A stretch of 64,000 nt of DNA, from contig NZ_JAOCCU010000002.1 in NCBI RefSeq assembly GCF_029840635.1, forward strand, positions 62,001-126,000. Reading direction: 5' to 3'. Position 1 is the first letter of the stretch, and each line of letters starts with the position of its first letter. Shown one piece after another: positions 9,744 through 18,993 of the stretch. Under the pieces are notes generated by a model. It saw only the letters and a list, made by a program, of their open reading frames with translations, searched no databases and was not told the origin of the DNA. Source of the stretch: Mitsuaria sp. GD03876. GTDB taxonomy: Bacteria; Pseudomonadota; Gammaproteobacteria; Burkholderiales; Burkholderiaceae_C. Position numbers and translations under genes: made by a program.

Positions 9744-11044
9744 CGGTGCGCCGCCGCTTCGCCCAGCTCGCCGGCGCGTCGATGCTGACGCAGGCGATCC
9801 CGATGCTGTTCGCGCCGCTGCTGACGCGCTGGTACGGCGCGGAGGCGCTCGGCCACTGGGCGCTGTTCGTCGCGCTGGCCGCCAACCTGGCCACGATCGC
9901 CAACGCGCGCTACGAGTTCGCGATCGTCCTGCCCCGCCGCGATGGCGAGGCCGCGCTGGTGCTGCAGCTGGCGCTGTGGATCGCGCTGGGCGTCGGGCTG
10001 CTGACCGCCGCCGGCGCCGGTGCCTGGCACCTGGCGATGGCGCATCACGCGCGGCTCGGCGGGCGCTGGGTGTCGCTCGACCAGCTCGACCCCTGGCTGC
10101 TGATGCTCGCGCCGGTGGTGGCGCTGGCGGGCATGCAGCAGGCGCTCAGCCTCTGGAACAACCGCCAGGGCCGCATCGACGCGATCGCCCAGGCCCGCGT
10201 GCTGCAGCAGGGCGTGATGGCCGCGGCGCAGGCGCTGGCGGCGCTGGGCGGCTTCGCCGGCGTCGCGGCGCTGGTGCTGTCGCAGAGCCTGGCCGCGCTG
10301 CTCGCGCCGCTGTGGCTGCTGGCGCGCGGCAGCCGCTGGCGCCGCGCGACGCGGCTCGACCAGGCCGGCAAGTCCTGGCACTGGCGCCACCTGCGCCGCC
10401 TGGCCTGGCGCTACAAGCAGTTCCCGCTGCTCAACAGCCCGCATGCGTTCGTCAACGCGGCGCAGGAGACGCTGGTGCTGGCGCTGATCGCCGCCTGGGC
10501 CGACGCGGCGACCGCCGGCTACTACGCGCTGATGGTGCGCCTGGTGAAGGCGCCGGCCACGCTGGTCGGCGGGGCGCTGTCCGAGGCGCTGCTCGGCCAG
10601 CTCGCGCGCGACTGGCAGCAGGGCATCGACCTGCGCCCGCGCCTGGTCCGCGGCATCAAGCTGCTGGCGATGGTGGCCTTGCCCTGCATGGCGGTGCTGA
10701 TCGCCACCGGGCCGGCGCTGTTCGGCTGGCTGCTCGGCGCGGACTGGGCGACGGCGGGCGAGTACGGCCGCTGGCTTGCGCCCTACGTCGCCGCGCACTT
10801 CATCGCCGCGCCGCTGACGGTGACGCCGATGGTCACCGGCCGCCAGCGCGGCGCGCTGGTCTTCAGCCTGGTCGGCAACGCGCTGTACGTGCTGCCGGTG
10901 GCGGTGGTGCTGAGCGCCGGCGGCGCGCTGACGACGGCGCTGGGCGCCATCGCGGTGCTGCTGCCGATCTATTTCGCGATCTACCTCGCGTGGCTGGTGC
11001 GCGGCGCGGCGCCGCGCCCGGCCCTCGACGGAGTGCCTGCATGA
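9740..11044 (+). CDS. oligosaccharide flippase (Wzx-like), copy 1
   Basis: A 434-residue polytopic membrane protein with about 12 hydrophobic segments and an N-terminal basic start (MTVRRRFAQLAGASMLTQA), typical of the Wzx/RfbX/MurJ-like MOP exporter family. Wzx flips undecaprenyl-diphosphate-linked oligosaccharides across the inner membrane. It is embedded in the operon with 4-nt overlaps on both sides. A second flippase (21253-22797) occurs in the same locus, so each may serve a different glycan or branch. Confidence 0.85.
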   Translation: MTVRRRFAQLAGASMLTQAIPMLFAPLLTRWYGAEALGHWALFVALAANLATIANARYEFAIVLPRRDGEAALVLQLALWIALGVGLLTAAGAGAWHLAMAHHARLGGRWVSLDQLDPWLLMLAPVVALAGMQQALSLWNNRQGRIDAIAQARVLQQGVMAAAQALAALGGFAGVAALVLSQSLAALLAPLWLLARGSRWRRATRLDQAGKSWHWRHLRRLAWRYKQFPLLNSPHAFVNAAQETLVLALIAAWADAATAGYYALMVRLVKAPATLVGGALSEALLGQLARDWQQGIDLRPRLVRGIKLLAMVALPCMAVLIATGPALFGWLLGADWATAGEYGRWLAPYVAAHFIAAPLTVTPMVTGRQRGALVFSLVGNALYVLPVAVVLSAGGALTTALGAIAVLLPIYFAIYLAWLVRGAAPRPALDGVPA

Positions 11045-12189
11045 GACTGGTCCTGATCGGGGACGGCGAGAGTCCCCACCTCCTGAAATGGGCGCGCGCG
11101 CTGTCGCAGCAGCGCGAGCTCGAGCTGTGGGCCGCGTCGACCCGCGGCTTCGCGCCGGAGTTCCACTTCCTGATCCCCGAGGACCGCCGCCTCGCGCTGA
11201 ACACCGACCCGGCCCATGCCGGCGGCAACATCGCGGTGCTCAAGCAGCTGCCGGCGCTGGGCGCCTGGCTCCGCAAGGTCGATGCCGACTGGCTGCACGC
11301 GCACTACCTGACCTCGCACGGCACGTTGGCCTGGGCCGCGCGCCGCGGCTGGAAACTGCGCGCGCGCATCGCCGGCTCCGCCTGGGGCAGCGACATCCTG
11401 GTCACGCCGGAGCAGGGCTGGGCCTATCGCTGGCTGACCACGCAGGTGCTGAAGGCCTGCGCGATCACGACCTCCGACTCCGAGCACATGAGCGAGCGCA
11501 TGCGCGAACTCGGCGCCGGCGAGGTGATGACCTTCCCCTTCGGCCTGGAGCAGCTGCCCAAGCAGAACGTGCGCAAGCAGCCCTGGCTCTTCTACGCCAA
11601 CCGCGGCCTGGAGCCGATCTACCGACCGCACCGCGTGGTCGAGGTGTTCGCCGCGATCGCCGCGAAGCAGCCCGAGGCCCGGCTGGTCGTTGCCAACGAC
11701 GGCTCGCTGCGCGGCGCGATGGAGGATCAGGTGCGGTCGCTGGGGCTGGCGGACCGGGTCGAGTTCGTCGGCCGGCTGGACGCCAGCTCGCAGGGGCGCC
11801 GCTACGCGACGGCGCGCTGGTTCCTGAGCCTGCCGCAGAGCGATTCGGTGTCGGTGTCGGTGCTGGAGGCGATGGCGCACGAGTGCCTGCCCATCCTGTC
11901 CGACCTGCCCGCCAACGACGAGCTGCTGGGCACCGGCGGCACCGGCAGCATCGATGCCGCGCTGCATCCCAACGTCCAGCTGCTGGGCCGGCACGGCCTG
12001 ATCCTGAAGGACGACGACGACCTTGCCACGCTGGCGGACCGGCTGAAGCTGCTGGCGGGCCAGGCCGACGTGGCCGGCCAGTCGGTCGACGCCGACCGGC
12101 TCGGCGCCGCCAACCGCGCCTGGGTCGCCGAGCACGCGATGTTCGGCCCGGCCGTCACCCGATTCATCGAGCGCCTGAAGCGCGCCTGA
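11041..12189 (+). CDS. glycosyltransferase, GT-B type
   Basis: A 382-residue cytoplasmic protein beginning at ATG 11041, overlapping the flippase stop. The N-terminal half has WLHAHYLTSHGTLAW and GSAWGSDILVTPEQG; the C-terminal half has the GT4-like FVGRLDASS and a PQSDSVSVSVLEAMAHECLP segment, where the Glu equivalent contacts the nucleotide-sugar phosphates. GT4 retaining enzymes use this C-terminal E-x7-E-like region. It probably adds one sugar to the lipid-linked repeat unit. Donor and acceptor are unknown. Confidence 0.82.
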   Translation: MRLVLIGDGESPHLLKWARALSQQRELELWAASTRGFAPEFHFLIPEDRRLALNTDPAHAGGNIAVLKQLPALGAWLRKVDADWLHAHYLTSHGTLAWAARRGWKLRARIAGSAWGSDILVTPEQGWAYRWLTTQVLKACAITTSDSEHMSERMRELGAGEVMTFPFGLEQLPKQNVRKQPWLFYANRGLEPIYRPHRVVEVFAAIAAKQPEARLVVANDGSLRGAMEDQVRSLGLADRVEFVGRLDASSQGRRYATARWFLSLPQSDSVSVSVLEAMAHECLPILSDLPANDELLGTGGTGSIDAALHPNVQLLGRHGLILKDDDDLATLADRLKLLAGQADVAGQSVDADRLGAANRAWVAEHAMFGPAVTRFIERLKRA

Positions 12190-12199
12190 TCTCCACCCC

Positions 12200-13432
12200 A
12201 TGAAGCTGCTGCTGATCAACCACTACGCCGGCTCGCCGAAGCACGGCATGGAATTCCGCCCGTTCTACCTGGCCCGCGAATGGGTCCGGGCCGGGCACCA
12301 GGCGCTGATCCTGGGCGCGTCCTACTCGCATGTGCGCGCCACGCAGCCCGAGCCCGGCATGGCCGCGATGAGCGGCGTGAACTACCTCTTCTACGACACG
12401 CCCGAGTACCAGGGCAACGGCATGGGCCGTGTCAAGAACATCTGGTCGTTCTGCCGCCAGGTCTGGAAGGACGCCGACATCCTGGCGCGCGAGTTCGCGC
12501 CGGACGTCGTCATCGCCTCCAGCACCTACCCGATGGACATCTGGGTCGCGCGCCGCGTCGCGAAGCTGGCCAAGGCCAAGCTGGTCTACGAGGTCCACGA
12601 CCTCTGGCCGCTGTCGCCGATCGAGCTGTCGGGCATGTCGAAGTGGCACCCGTTCGCGATGCTCTGCCAGAAGGCCGAGAACGACGCCTACCGCGATGCC
12701 GACGTCGTCGTGTCGATGCTGCCCAAGGTGCACCAGCACATGGCCGCGCACGGCCTGGACCTGACGAAGCTGCACATCGTGCCCAACGGCATCACGCTGG
12801 ACGAGTGGTCCGAGGACGGCGAGCCGCTCGAGCCCGCGATCCAGGCGCACCTGGACGCCGAGCGCGCCGCCGGCCGCACCGTCGTCGGCTACGCGGGCTC
12901 GATGGGCGAGCCCAACGCGCTGGACGTGCTGCTGGACGCGGCGAAACGGCTCCAGGCGAAGGGCGACGCGGCCTCGGCGGCGCTGCGCTTCGTGCTGGTC
13001 GGCGGCGGCCACCTGCGCGAGCACCTCGAGGCGCGCGTGCGCGACGAGGGCCTGGCCAACGTCGCGATGTTCCCGGCCATCCCGAAGGCGCAGATCCCGT
13101 CGCTGCTCAAGGGATTCGACATCGCCTACATCGGCTGGCAGCGCACGCCGATCTACCGCTTCGGCATCGCGCCCAACAAGCTGATGGACTACCTGATGGC
13201 GCAGCGCCCGGTGCTGCATTCGGTGGAGGCGGGCAACGACCCGGTCGCCGAGGCCGGCGCCGGGCTGACGGTGCCGCCGCAGGACCCGCAGGCGGTCGCC
13301 GACGGGCTGCTGACGCTCGCCGCCGTGCCGGCCGGGGAGCGCGCCGAGATGGGCCGCCGCGGGCGCGAATTCGTGCTTGCGAACCACACCTACCCGGTGC
13401 TGGCGCGGCGCTTCGTCGACGCCGTGTCCTGA
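12200..13432 (+). CDS. glycosyltransferase family 4, WbuB-like
   Basis: A 410-residue GT-B enzyme. The N-terminus MKLLLINHYAGSPKHGMEFR matches the WbuB/fucosaminyltransferase-like group. Mid-protein motifs are VYEVHDLWPLSPIELSG and VPNGITLDEW; the C-terminal domain has VVGYAGSMGEPNALD and a GIAPNKLMDYLMA donor-binding stretch with the conserved K-L-D/M-Y. Enzymes of this type often transfer N-acetyl-deoxyhexosamines to the lipid-linked primer, which fits the deoxyamino-sugar genes nearby. It sits 10 nt after the previous glycosyltransferase. Confidence 0.85.
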   Translation: MKLLLINHYAGSPKHGMEFRPFYLAREWVRAGHQALILGASYSHVRATQPEPGMAAMSGVNYLFYDTPEYQGNGMGRVKNIWSFCRQVWKDADILAREFAPDVVIASSTYPMDIWVARRVAKLAKAKLVYEVHDLWPLSPIELSGMSKWHPFAMLCQKAENDAYRDADVVVSMLPKVHQHMAAHGLDLTKLHIVPNGITLDEWSEDGEPLEPAIQAHLDAERAAGRTVVGYAGSMGEPNALDVLLDAAKRLQAKGDAASAALRFVLVGGGHLREHLEARVRDEGLANVAMFPAIPKAQIPSLLKGFDIAYIGWQRTPIYRFGIAPNKLMDYLMAQRPVLHSVEAGNDPVAEAGAGLTVPPQDPQAVADGLLTLAAVPAGERAEMGRRGREFVLANHTYPVLARRFVDAVS

Positions 13433-13523
13433 GCGCCGCGGCCCAACGTTTTCCGCACTTCCCCGCGCCTGCCGCAGCCCTCACGATCCACGCAGTCCTC
13501 ACCACGGCCCCGCCGACGACGAC

Positions 13524-14249
13524 ATGACGCAAGACCGAGAACTCCAGGCGATCGCCCAGCGCTACGCCCGCCGCGACGAGCGGCTGGCGGGGCTGGAGCG
13601 CTACAGCCTGCTGCGCCCGGAGGTCTGGCAGATGCTGCACGAGCGCCAGGCGGCGATGTGGCGGCTGCTGGCGGCGCACCGCGCGGCGCAGGCCGATCCG
13701 GCGGCGCCGGTGGCCGGCTGGCGCATGACCGAGGTCGGCTGTGGCGCTGGCGGCAATCTGACCGACATGCTGCGCCTGGGCGTGCTGCCGCAGCACCTGA
13801 CCGGCATCGAGCTGCTGCCCGAGCGGCTGGAGGCCGCGCGCGCCACGCTGCCGCAGCAGGTGCGGCTGCTGGCCGGCGACGCGTCGCAGGCCGACATCGA
13901 GCCCGGCAGCCAGGACCTGGTGCTGCAGTCGACGGTGTTCTCCTCGATCCTGGACGACGCGCTGCAGCGCCGGCTGGCCGGCGCGATGTGGCGCTGGCTC
14001 AAGCCGGGCGGCGCGGTGCTCTGGTACGACTTCATCGTCGACAATCCGCGCAATCCCGACGTCCGGGGCGTGCCGCTGCGGCGGGTGCGCGCGCTGTTCC
14101 CCGAGGGCCGGACGACGGTGCGCCGCGTCACGCTGGCCCCGCCGATCGCCCGCGCCGTGTGCCGCCTCCATCCGGGCGCGTACCGCGTCTTCAACTCGAT
14201 GCCCTTCCTGCGCAGCCACGTGCTGGCGCTGATCACCAAGACACCATGA
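13524..14249 (+). CDS. class I SAM-dependent methyltransferase
   Basis: A 241-residue Rossmann-fold methyltransferase with motif [15 protein letters not shown] (about 71-84), the acidic [12 protein letters not shown] segment, DASQADI and an [12 protein letters not shown] post-motif. The ATG is chosen because it begins the homologous region; the reading frame upstream is GC-rich noise in the 91-bp gap after the glycosyltransferase. It probably methylates a sugar or the glycan non-reducing end, which in some O-antigens caps chain growth. It overlaps the next gene at ATGA. Confidence 0.82.
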   Translation: MTQDRELQAIAQRYARRDERLAGLERYSLLRPEVWQMLHERQAAMWRLLAAHRAAQADPAAPVAGWRMTEVGCGAGGNLTDMLRLGVLPQHLTGIELLPERLEAARATLPQQVRLLAGDASQADIEPGSQDLVLQSTVFSSILDDALQRRLAGAMWRWLKPGGAVLWYDFIVDNPRNPDVRGVPLRRVRALFPEGRTTVRRVTLAPPIARAVCRLHPGAYRVFNSMPFLRSHVLALITKTP

Positions 14250-15424
14250 GCCAGAACCCCGATCAGAAGCTGCCGTTCCTGCCCTTCGCGCTGCCCGAGC
14301 TGGGCGACGAGGAGATCGCGGAAGTCGTCGACACGCTCAGGAGCGGCTGGATCACGACCGGCCCGAAGGCCAAGCGCTTCGAGCAGGCCTTCGCCGAGTT
14401 CCTCAAGGAGCCGCAGATCGAGTGCATCGCGGTCAACTCCGCCACCGCCGGCCTGCACCTGGCGCTGGAGGCGCTGGGCATCGGCCCCGGCGACGAGGTC
14501 ATCACCACCACCCACACCTTCACCGCCACCGCCGAGGTGGTGCGCTACGTGGGCGCGGACGTGAAGCTGATCGACATCGACCCGGCGACGATGAACCTGG
14601 CCATCGACCAGATCGAGGCCGCGATCACGCCCCGCACCAAGGCCATCATCCCGGTCCACTACGCGGGCCTGGCGGTCGACATGTTGTCGGTGCTGGACAT
14701 CGCGCGGCGGCACGGGCTGAAGGTGGTCGAGGACGCGGCGCACGCGCTGCCCACGACGCTGGAAAAGGAGCTGATCGGCACGATGGGCAGCAACGCCACG
14801 GTGTTCAGCTTCTACGCCAACAAGACGATGACGACCGGCGAGGGCGGCATGCTCGTCACCCGCGATGCGGAGCTGGCCAAGCGCGCCCGCGTGATGCGGC
14901 TGCACGGCATCAACCGCGACGCGTTCGACCGCTTCACCGCCAAGGTGCCGAGCTGGTACTACGAGATCGTCGCCCCCGGCTTCAAGTACAACCTGACCGA
15001 CATCGCCGCGGCGATGGGCCTGCACCAGCTCAAGCGGCTGCCGGCCTTCCAGCAGCGCCGGGAACAGATCGCCGCGCGCTACTTCGAGGCGCTGGCCGAC
15101 CTGCCGCTGATCCTGCCGCCCAAGGCGCCGGAAGGCGACGTGCACAGCTGGCACCTGTACGTGCTGCGCCTGTCCGACGCGGCGGAGGTGTCGCGCGACG
15201 TCTTCATCGAGCGCATGTTCGAGCAGGGCATCGGCTGCAGCGTGCACTACGTGCCGCTGCACCAGCACCCGTACTGGAAGGAGCGCTACGGGCTGACGCC
15301 GGAGATGTTCCCCGAGTCGCAGAAGGCCTACGAGCGCACGGTGACGATCCCGCTGTACACGGCGATGACCGACGCGCAGGTCGAGCGCGTGATCGACGCA
15401 GTGCGCCGCAGCCTGGGCCGCTGA
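14246..15424 (+). CDS. ArnB/PglE-like UDP-4-keto-6-deoxy-sugar aminotransferase (DegT family)
   Basis: A 392-residue PLP enzyme. The N-terminal [14 protein letters not shown] and SGWITTGP are characteristic of ArnB/PglE/PseC-type C4 aminotransferases. The phosphate turn is [10 protein letters not shown] (65-74), [10 protein letters not shown] is at 161-170, and the PLP lysine is K193 in [14 protein letters not shown]. With the WbpM-type dehydratase two genes downstream it should make a UDP-4-amino-4,6-dideoxy-HexNAc. It overlaps the methyltransferase stop and is followed after 47 nt by the initiating transferase. Confidence 0.88.
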   Translation: MSQNPDQKLPFLPFALPELGDEEIAEVVDTLRSGWITTGPKAKRFEQAFAEFLKEPQIECIAVNSATAGLHLALEALGIGPGDEVITTTHTFTATAEVVRYVGADVKLIDIDPATMNLAIDQIEAAITPRTKAIIPVHYAGLAVDMLSVLDIARRHGLKVVEDAAHALPTTLEKELIGTMGSNATVFSFYANKTMTTGEGGMLVTRDAELAKRARVMRLHGINRDAFDRFTAKVPSWYYEIVAPGFKYNLTDIAAAMGLHQLKRLPAFQQRREQIAARYFEALADLPLILPPKAPEGDVHSWHLYVLRLSDAAEVSRDVFIERMFEQGIGCSVHYVPLHQHPYWKERYGLTPEMFPESQKAYERTVTIPLYTAMTDAQVERVIDAVRRSLGR

Positions 15425-15471
15425 GCGCGACCGCGCCAGGAACGGGAACCAGGCAGGGACGGGACAGGCCG

Positions 15472-16065
15472 ATGGCCAAGCGACTCTTCGACATCGTCTG
15501 CGCGGGCCTGGGCCTGCTGCTGCTGAGCCCGCTGCTGCTGGCCGTGGCGGCGTGGATCCGGCTGGACTCGCGCGGGCCGGTGATGTTCCGCCAGGAGCGG
15601 GTGGGGCGCTTCGGCGTGCCGTTCCGCATCCACAAGTTCCGCACGATGCGGGTGGACGCGCCGCGCCTGGGCCCGCAGATCACCGTCGGCGACGATGCCC
15701 GCATCACCCGCAGCGGCCGCTGGCTGCGCGCGACCAAGGTCGACGAGCTGCCGCAGCTGTGGGACGTGCTGCGCGGCGCGATGAGCCTGGTGGGCCCGCG
15801 GCCGGAGGTGCCGCGCTACGTGGCGATGTACCCGGCGGAGCTGCGCGAGGTGGTGCTGTCGGTGCGGCCGGGCATCACCGATCCGGCGTCGCTGAGCTTC
15901 CGCAACGAGAGCGAACTGCTGGCCCGCGCCGCCGATCCGGAGCGGGAGTACGTCGAGGTGGTGATGCCGATGAAGCTGCGGCTGGCGGCGGACTACGTGC
16001 GCAACGCCAGCCTGGGCGGCGACATCCGGCTGATCCTGGCGACGCTGGGCGCGATCAAGGCCTGA
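15472..16065 (+). CDS. initiating phosphoglycosyltransferase (PglC/WcaJ catalytic-domain type)
   Basis: A 197-residue monotopic membrane enzyme consisting only of the catalytic domain, like PglC. The N-terminal re-entrant hydrophobic helix (about 5-28) is followed by FRQERVGRFGVPFRIHKFRTM and the SLVGPRPEVPRYV signature with the catalytic Asp-Glu pair in KVDELPQLWDVL. Such enzymes transfer a phospho-sugar, often a UDP-diacetamido-trideoxyhexose or similar, to undecaprenyl phosphate, starting repeat-unit synthesis. Placement between the ArnB-like aminotransferase and the WbpM-like dehydratase suggests their product is the first sugar. Confidence 0.9.
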   Translation: MAKRLFDIVCAGLGLLLLSPLLLAVAAWIRLDSRGPVMFRQERVGRFGVPFRIHKFRTMRVDAPRLGPQITVGDDARITRSGRWLRATKVDELPQLWDVLRGAMSLVGPRPEVPRYVAMYPAELREVVLSVRPGITDPASLSFRNESELLARAADPEREYVEVVMPMKLRLAADYVRNASLGGDIRLILATLGAIKA

Positions 16066-16089
16066 GCGGCCCCAGAACAAGAGAACACG

Positions 16090-17949
16090 ATGAACTGGTT
16101 GTCCCTGGATGCCTTCCTGACGCGGATCCGCCCCTGGCGGGAGGGCCTGGCGCTGGCGCTGGACATGGTGGCGGTGGCGCTGTCGTGGCAGGCCACCTAC
16201 CTGTTCCGGCTGGGCTTCGAGCGCTGGTTCGAGGCCCGGCCCGACTACGACCCCTGGGTGATGCTGGGCATCGTGGGGCTGTACGGGGTGTTGCTCAAGG
16301 CGTTCCACGTGCCCAAGGGGATGTGGCGCTTCAGCGGCTTCGGCGAGGTCAAGCGGCTGGCGGCGGTGTGCATCGCGGCGGGCCTGATCGCGGCGGTGGC
16401 GGTGCTGATGGCGCAGCTGACGAAGGTGCCGCGCGCGGTGCTGGCGCTGCATCCGGTGTTCACGCTGATGGCGCTGGCGACGATGCGCATGGGCTACCGG
16501 ATGCTGTACGAGCACATGCGCAGCCGCATCAGCGGCAGCGCGCAGGAGCAGCGACGGGCGCTGGTGATGGGCGCGGGCGACGCGGGGCGGCTGCTGGTGG
16601 CGGGGATCCAGTACCAGCAGGGCTGGGTGGTGGTGGGTTACCTGGACGACGCGCCGGAGAAACGCGGCGCGCGCGTGGCCGGCGTGCCGGTGATCGGGAC
16701 GCTGGAGGACGCGACGCGGCAGGCGGACCTGCACGGCATCACGCACGTGATCGTGGCGATGCCGGGTGCGACGACGGCGGAGCGCCGGCGCGCGCTGGAC
16801 CTGGCGGGCAAGACGGGGCTGGCGGTGCTGACGGTGCCGAGCAGCCAGGAGCTGCTGGCGGGCCGCGCGGTCAACCAGGTGCGCGACATCGAGCCGGAGG
16901 ACCTGCTCGGGCGCGAGCCGGTGGAGCTCGACGAGGGCGGCATCAGCGAGTGCGTCGGCGGCAAGACGGTGCTGATCACGGGCGCGGGCGGGTCGATCGG
17001 CTCGGAGCTGTGCCGGCAGGTGGCGCGTTATGGCCCGTCGAGGATCGTGCTGTATGAGCTGAGCGAGTTCGCGCTGTACCGGATCGAGCAGGAGCTCGGC
17101 GAGAAGTTCCCGCACATCCCGCTGGTGCGGCTGATCGGGGACGTGAAGGATCTGGAGCACCTGCGGTTCACGTTCGGGAAGTACCGGCCGCAGATCGTCT
17201 TCCACGCGGCGGCTTACAAGCATGTGCCGTTGATGGAGGAGGAGAACGCGTGGGGATGCCTGCGCAACAACGTGCTGGGCACCTATCGCGCGGCGCTGGC
17301 GGCGATGGAGGTCGAGGCGGAACGCTTCGTGCTGATCTCCACCGACAAGGCGGTGAATCCGACCAACGTGATGGGGGCGAGCAAGCGGGCGGCGGAGATG
17401 GTGTTGTCCTCCCTGGCGGGATGCGACGGCACCACCCGAATGATGGCGGTGCGCTTCGGCAACGTGCTCGGCTCCAGCGGCAGCGTGATCCCCAAGTTCA
17501 AGGAGCAGTTGGCCAAGGGCGGGCCGCTCACGGTGACACATCCGGAGATCACGCGCTACTTCATGACGATCCCCGAAGCCGCGTCGCTGGTGCTGCAGGC
17601 CGTGGCGCTGGCGGAGAACGGGCAGGTCTACGTGCTGGACATGGGCGAGCCGGTGCGCATCGTCGATCTCGCGCGCAACCTGCTGCGCCTGAGCGGCCAC
17701 CGCGACACGGCCATCACCTTCACCGGGCTGCGTCCCGGAGAGAAGCTGTACGAGGAACTGCTCGCGGATTCGGACCAGACGCTGGCCTCGCCGCATCCGC
17801 GCCTGCGCATCGCGCAGTTGCAGGACACCGTGCCCGAGGACTGGCTGCGGGCGCTGACCGGCTGGCTGGAGGCCCCGGACAGCGGCCTGTCGGAGCGGGA
17901 CGTGCGCTTGCGCACGAAGACCTTCGTGCCGGAGTACGCGGCGCGCTGA
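16090..17949 (+). CDS. wbpM: UDP-GlcNAc 4,6-dehydratase, WbpM/FlaA1/PglF family (membrane form)
   Basis: A 619-residue protein with four or five N-terminal membrane helices (about 15-135), a first Rossmann-like domain (RALVMGAGDAG at about 156-167) and the catalytic SDR domain beginning at GKTVLITGAGGSIGS (about 291-305). The catalytic region STDKAVNPTNVMGASKR has Met-x3-Lys instead of Tyr-x3-Lys, as in WbpM. It forms UDP-4-keto-6-deoxy-GlcNAc for deoxyamino-sugar synthesis. Its length matches full-size WbpM. A 126-bp gap separates it from block B. Confidence 0.93.
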   Translation: MNWLSLDAFLTRIRPWREGLALALDMVAVALSWQATYLFRLGFERWFEARPDYDPWVMLGIVGLYGVLLKAFHVPKGMWRFSGFGEVKRLAAVCIAAGLIAAVAVLMAQLTKVPRAVLALHPVFTLMALATMRMGYRMLYEHMRSRISGSAQEQRRALVMGAGDAGRLLVAGIQYQQGWVVVGYLDDAPEKRGARVAGVPVIGTLEDATRQADLHGITHVIVAMPGATTAERRRALDLAGKTGLAVLTVPSSQELLAGRAVNQVRDIEPEDLLGREPVELDEGGISECVGGKTVLITGAGGSIGSELCRQVARYGPSRIVLYELSEFALYRIEQELGEKFPHIPLVRLIGDVKDLEHLRFTFGKYRPQIVFHAAAYKHVPLMEEENAWGCLRNNVLGTYRAALAAMEVEAERFVLISTDKAVNPTNVMGASKRAAEMVLSSLAGCDGTTRMMAVRFGNVLGSSGSVIPKFKEQLAKGGPLTVTHPEITRYFMTIPEAASLVLQAVALAENGQVYVLDMGEPVRIVDLARNLLRLSGHRDTAITFTGLRPGEKLYEELLADSDQTLASPHPRLRIAQLQDTVPEDWLRALTGWLEAPDSGLSERDVRLRTKTFVPEYAAR

Positions 17950-17950
17950 G

Positions 17951-17980
17951 CCGGTCCGCCCCGGTCCGCCCCGGTCCGCC
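17951..17980 (+). repeat. three perfect tandem copies of a 10-mer
   Basis: CCGGTCCGCC is repeated three times without mismatch immediately after the wbpM stop, followed by CGGGC. This is a short G+C microsatellite that could vary in copy number. No role is evident. Confidence 0.8.
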
Positions 17981-18075
17981 CGGGCAAATCGCGGACAATG
18001 CCGGCCACGCGGCGCGGCCGCCCCTTCCCCGCGGGGCCGGGCCGCGTCACGAAGAACCCCCAGGAGAGGACTGCC

Positions 18076-18993
18076 TTGTCGACCATCGCCGCCGCAGCGA
18101 AACGCCGACCGCGCGCGCGCGCGGTCGCGTGGATCGCCTTCGCCGCCGTGGTGGCGGGCATCGGCCTCGCGGCGTCGCTGCGGGACGAGCAGGGCCTGGT
18201 ACGCCACGCCTTGCACGCACTGGACCGGCGCTGGCTGCACGAGTCGCTGATGGACGGCCTGGCCCGTTGGAAGGGCGACGAGGACTGGCGACGCGCTGCA
18301 CCGCTGCCAGGCCCGCAGGACGACGCCTGGACGCGGGCCGGCGGCACGCCGCTGCGTATCGGGCATGCACTGGGCGAGGCCGGTCGGCCGACCGCCAATT
18401 CGCTCGCGGCGATGGCCCGCGGACACGCCGAAGGCATCCGGGTGTTCGAGACCGACCTGCGCCTGGACGGCGACACGATGAGCTGCCAGCACGACGAGGC
18501 GCCCGCCGGGACGGTGGTGTCCGGGACGGACCGCGACTGCCGGTTGGAGACGCTGCTCGCCGCCTTGCCGGCCGACAGCTGGCTGATGCTCGACATCAAG
18601 ACCGATTTCGAGGCGGCCGGCGATCACGTGGCGCGCGTGCTGCGTCGGACCGGGCAGGCGCCGCAGGTGATCTTCCAGCTCTACCGGCCAGAACACCTGG
18701 CGCTGTTCAGGCGCTGGCAGGCGGACTTGCCGCTGGCGGCCCCGCTCGTCACCGCCTACCGCAGCCATCGAGCGGTCGACCACATCGCGGCGGCCCTGGC
18801 GGAACGTGGCGTGCGGGACCTGACGCTGCCGCTGGAGCGGCTGCCAGCGTTGTCCCATCGCCCGGCGGGCTTGCGCGTGCACGTGCATCCGGTGCATGGC
18901 TGCGAGGCGCTGGCCGCCGCCCAGGCCGGCGGGGTCTTCGGCGTGTACGTCGTCAACGGCCTGCGGTGTCCGGAGTGGGTCCATGGCGGCTGA
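18076..18993 (+). CDS. glycerophosphodiester phosphodiesterase-like protein, membrane anchored
   Basis: A 305-residue protein. I choose the TTG at 18076 because AGGAGAGG (18062-18069) lies six bases upstream. An N-terminal hydrophobic helix (about 16-34) suggests a membrane anchor or uncleaved signal. The rest resembles a GDPD TIM barrel: H97 in RIGHALG, N108, the FETDLRLDGD segment with E125 and D127, and H139-D140 in CQHDE. The Arg of the classical H-R-G motif is absent, so it is a divergent member. Its 3' end overlaps the next gene by 11 nt. Hydrolysis or transfer of a glycerophosphodiester on lipid or glycan is inferred, not shown. Confidence 0.68.
   Translation: MSTIAAAAKRRPRARAVAWIAFAAVVAGIGLAASLRDEQGLVRHALHALDRRWLHESLMDGLARWKGDEDWRRAAPLPGPQDDAWTRAGGTPLRIGHALGEAGRPTANSLAAMARGHAEGIRVFETDLRLDGDTMSCQHDEAPAGTVVSGTDRDCRLETLLAALPADSWLMLDIKTDFEAAGDHVARVLRRTGQAPQVIFQLYRPEHLALFRRWQADLPLAAPLVTAYRSHRAVDHIAAALAERGVRDLTLPLERLPALSHRPAGLRVHVHPVHGCEALAAAQAGGVFGVYVVNGLRCPEWVHGG

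Noticed and set aside
17998-18075. Upstream ATG (17998) as the start of the GDPD-like gene
   Set aside because: The extra 26 residues are Arg/Pro-rich, and the TTG at 18076 has a strong AGGAGAGG site at proper spacing.
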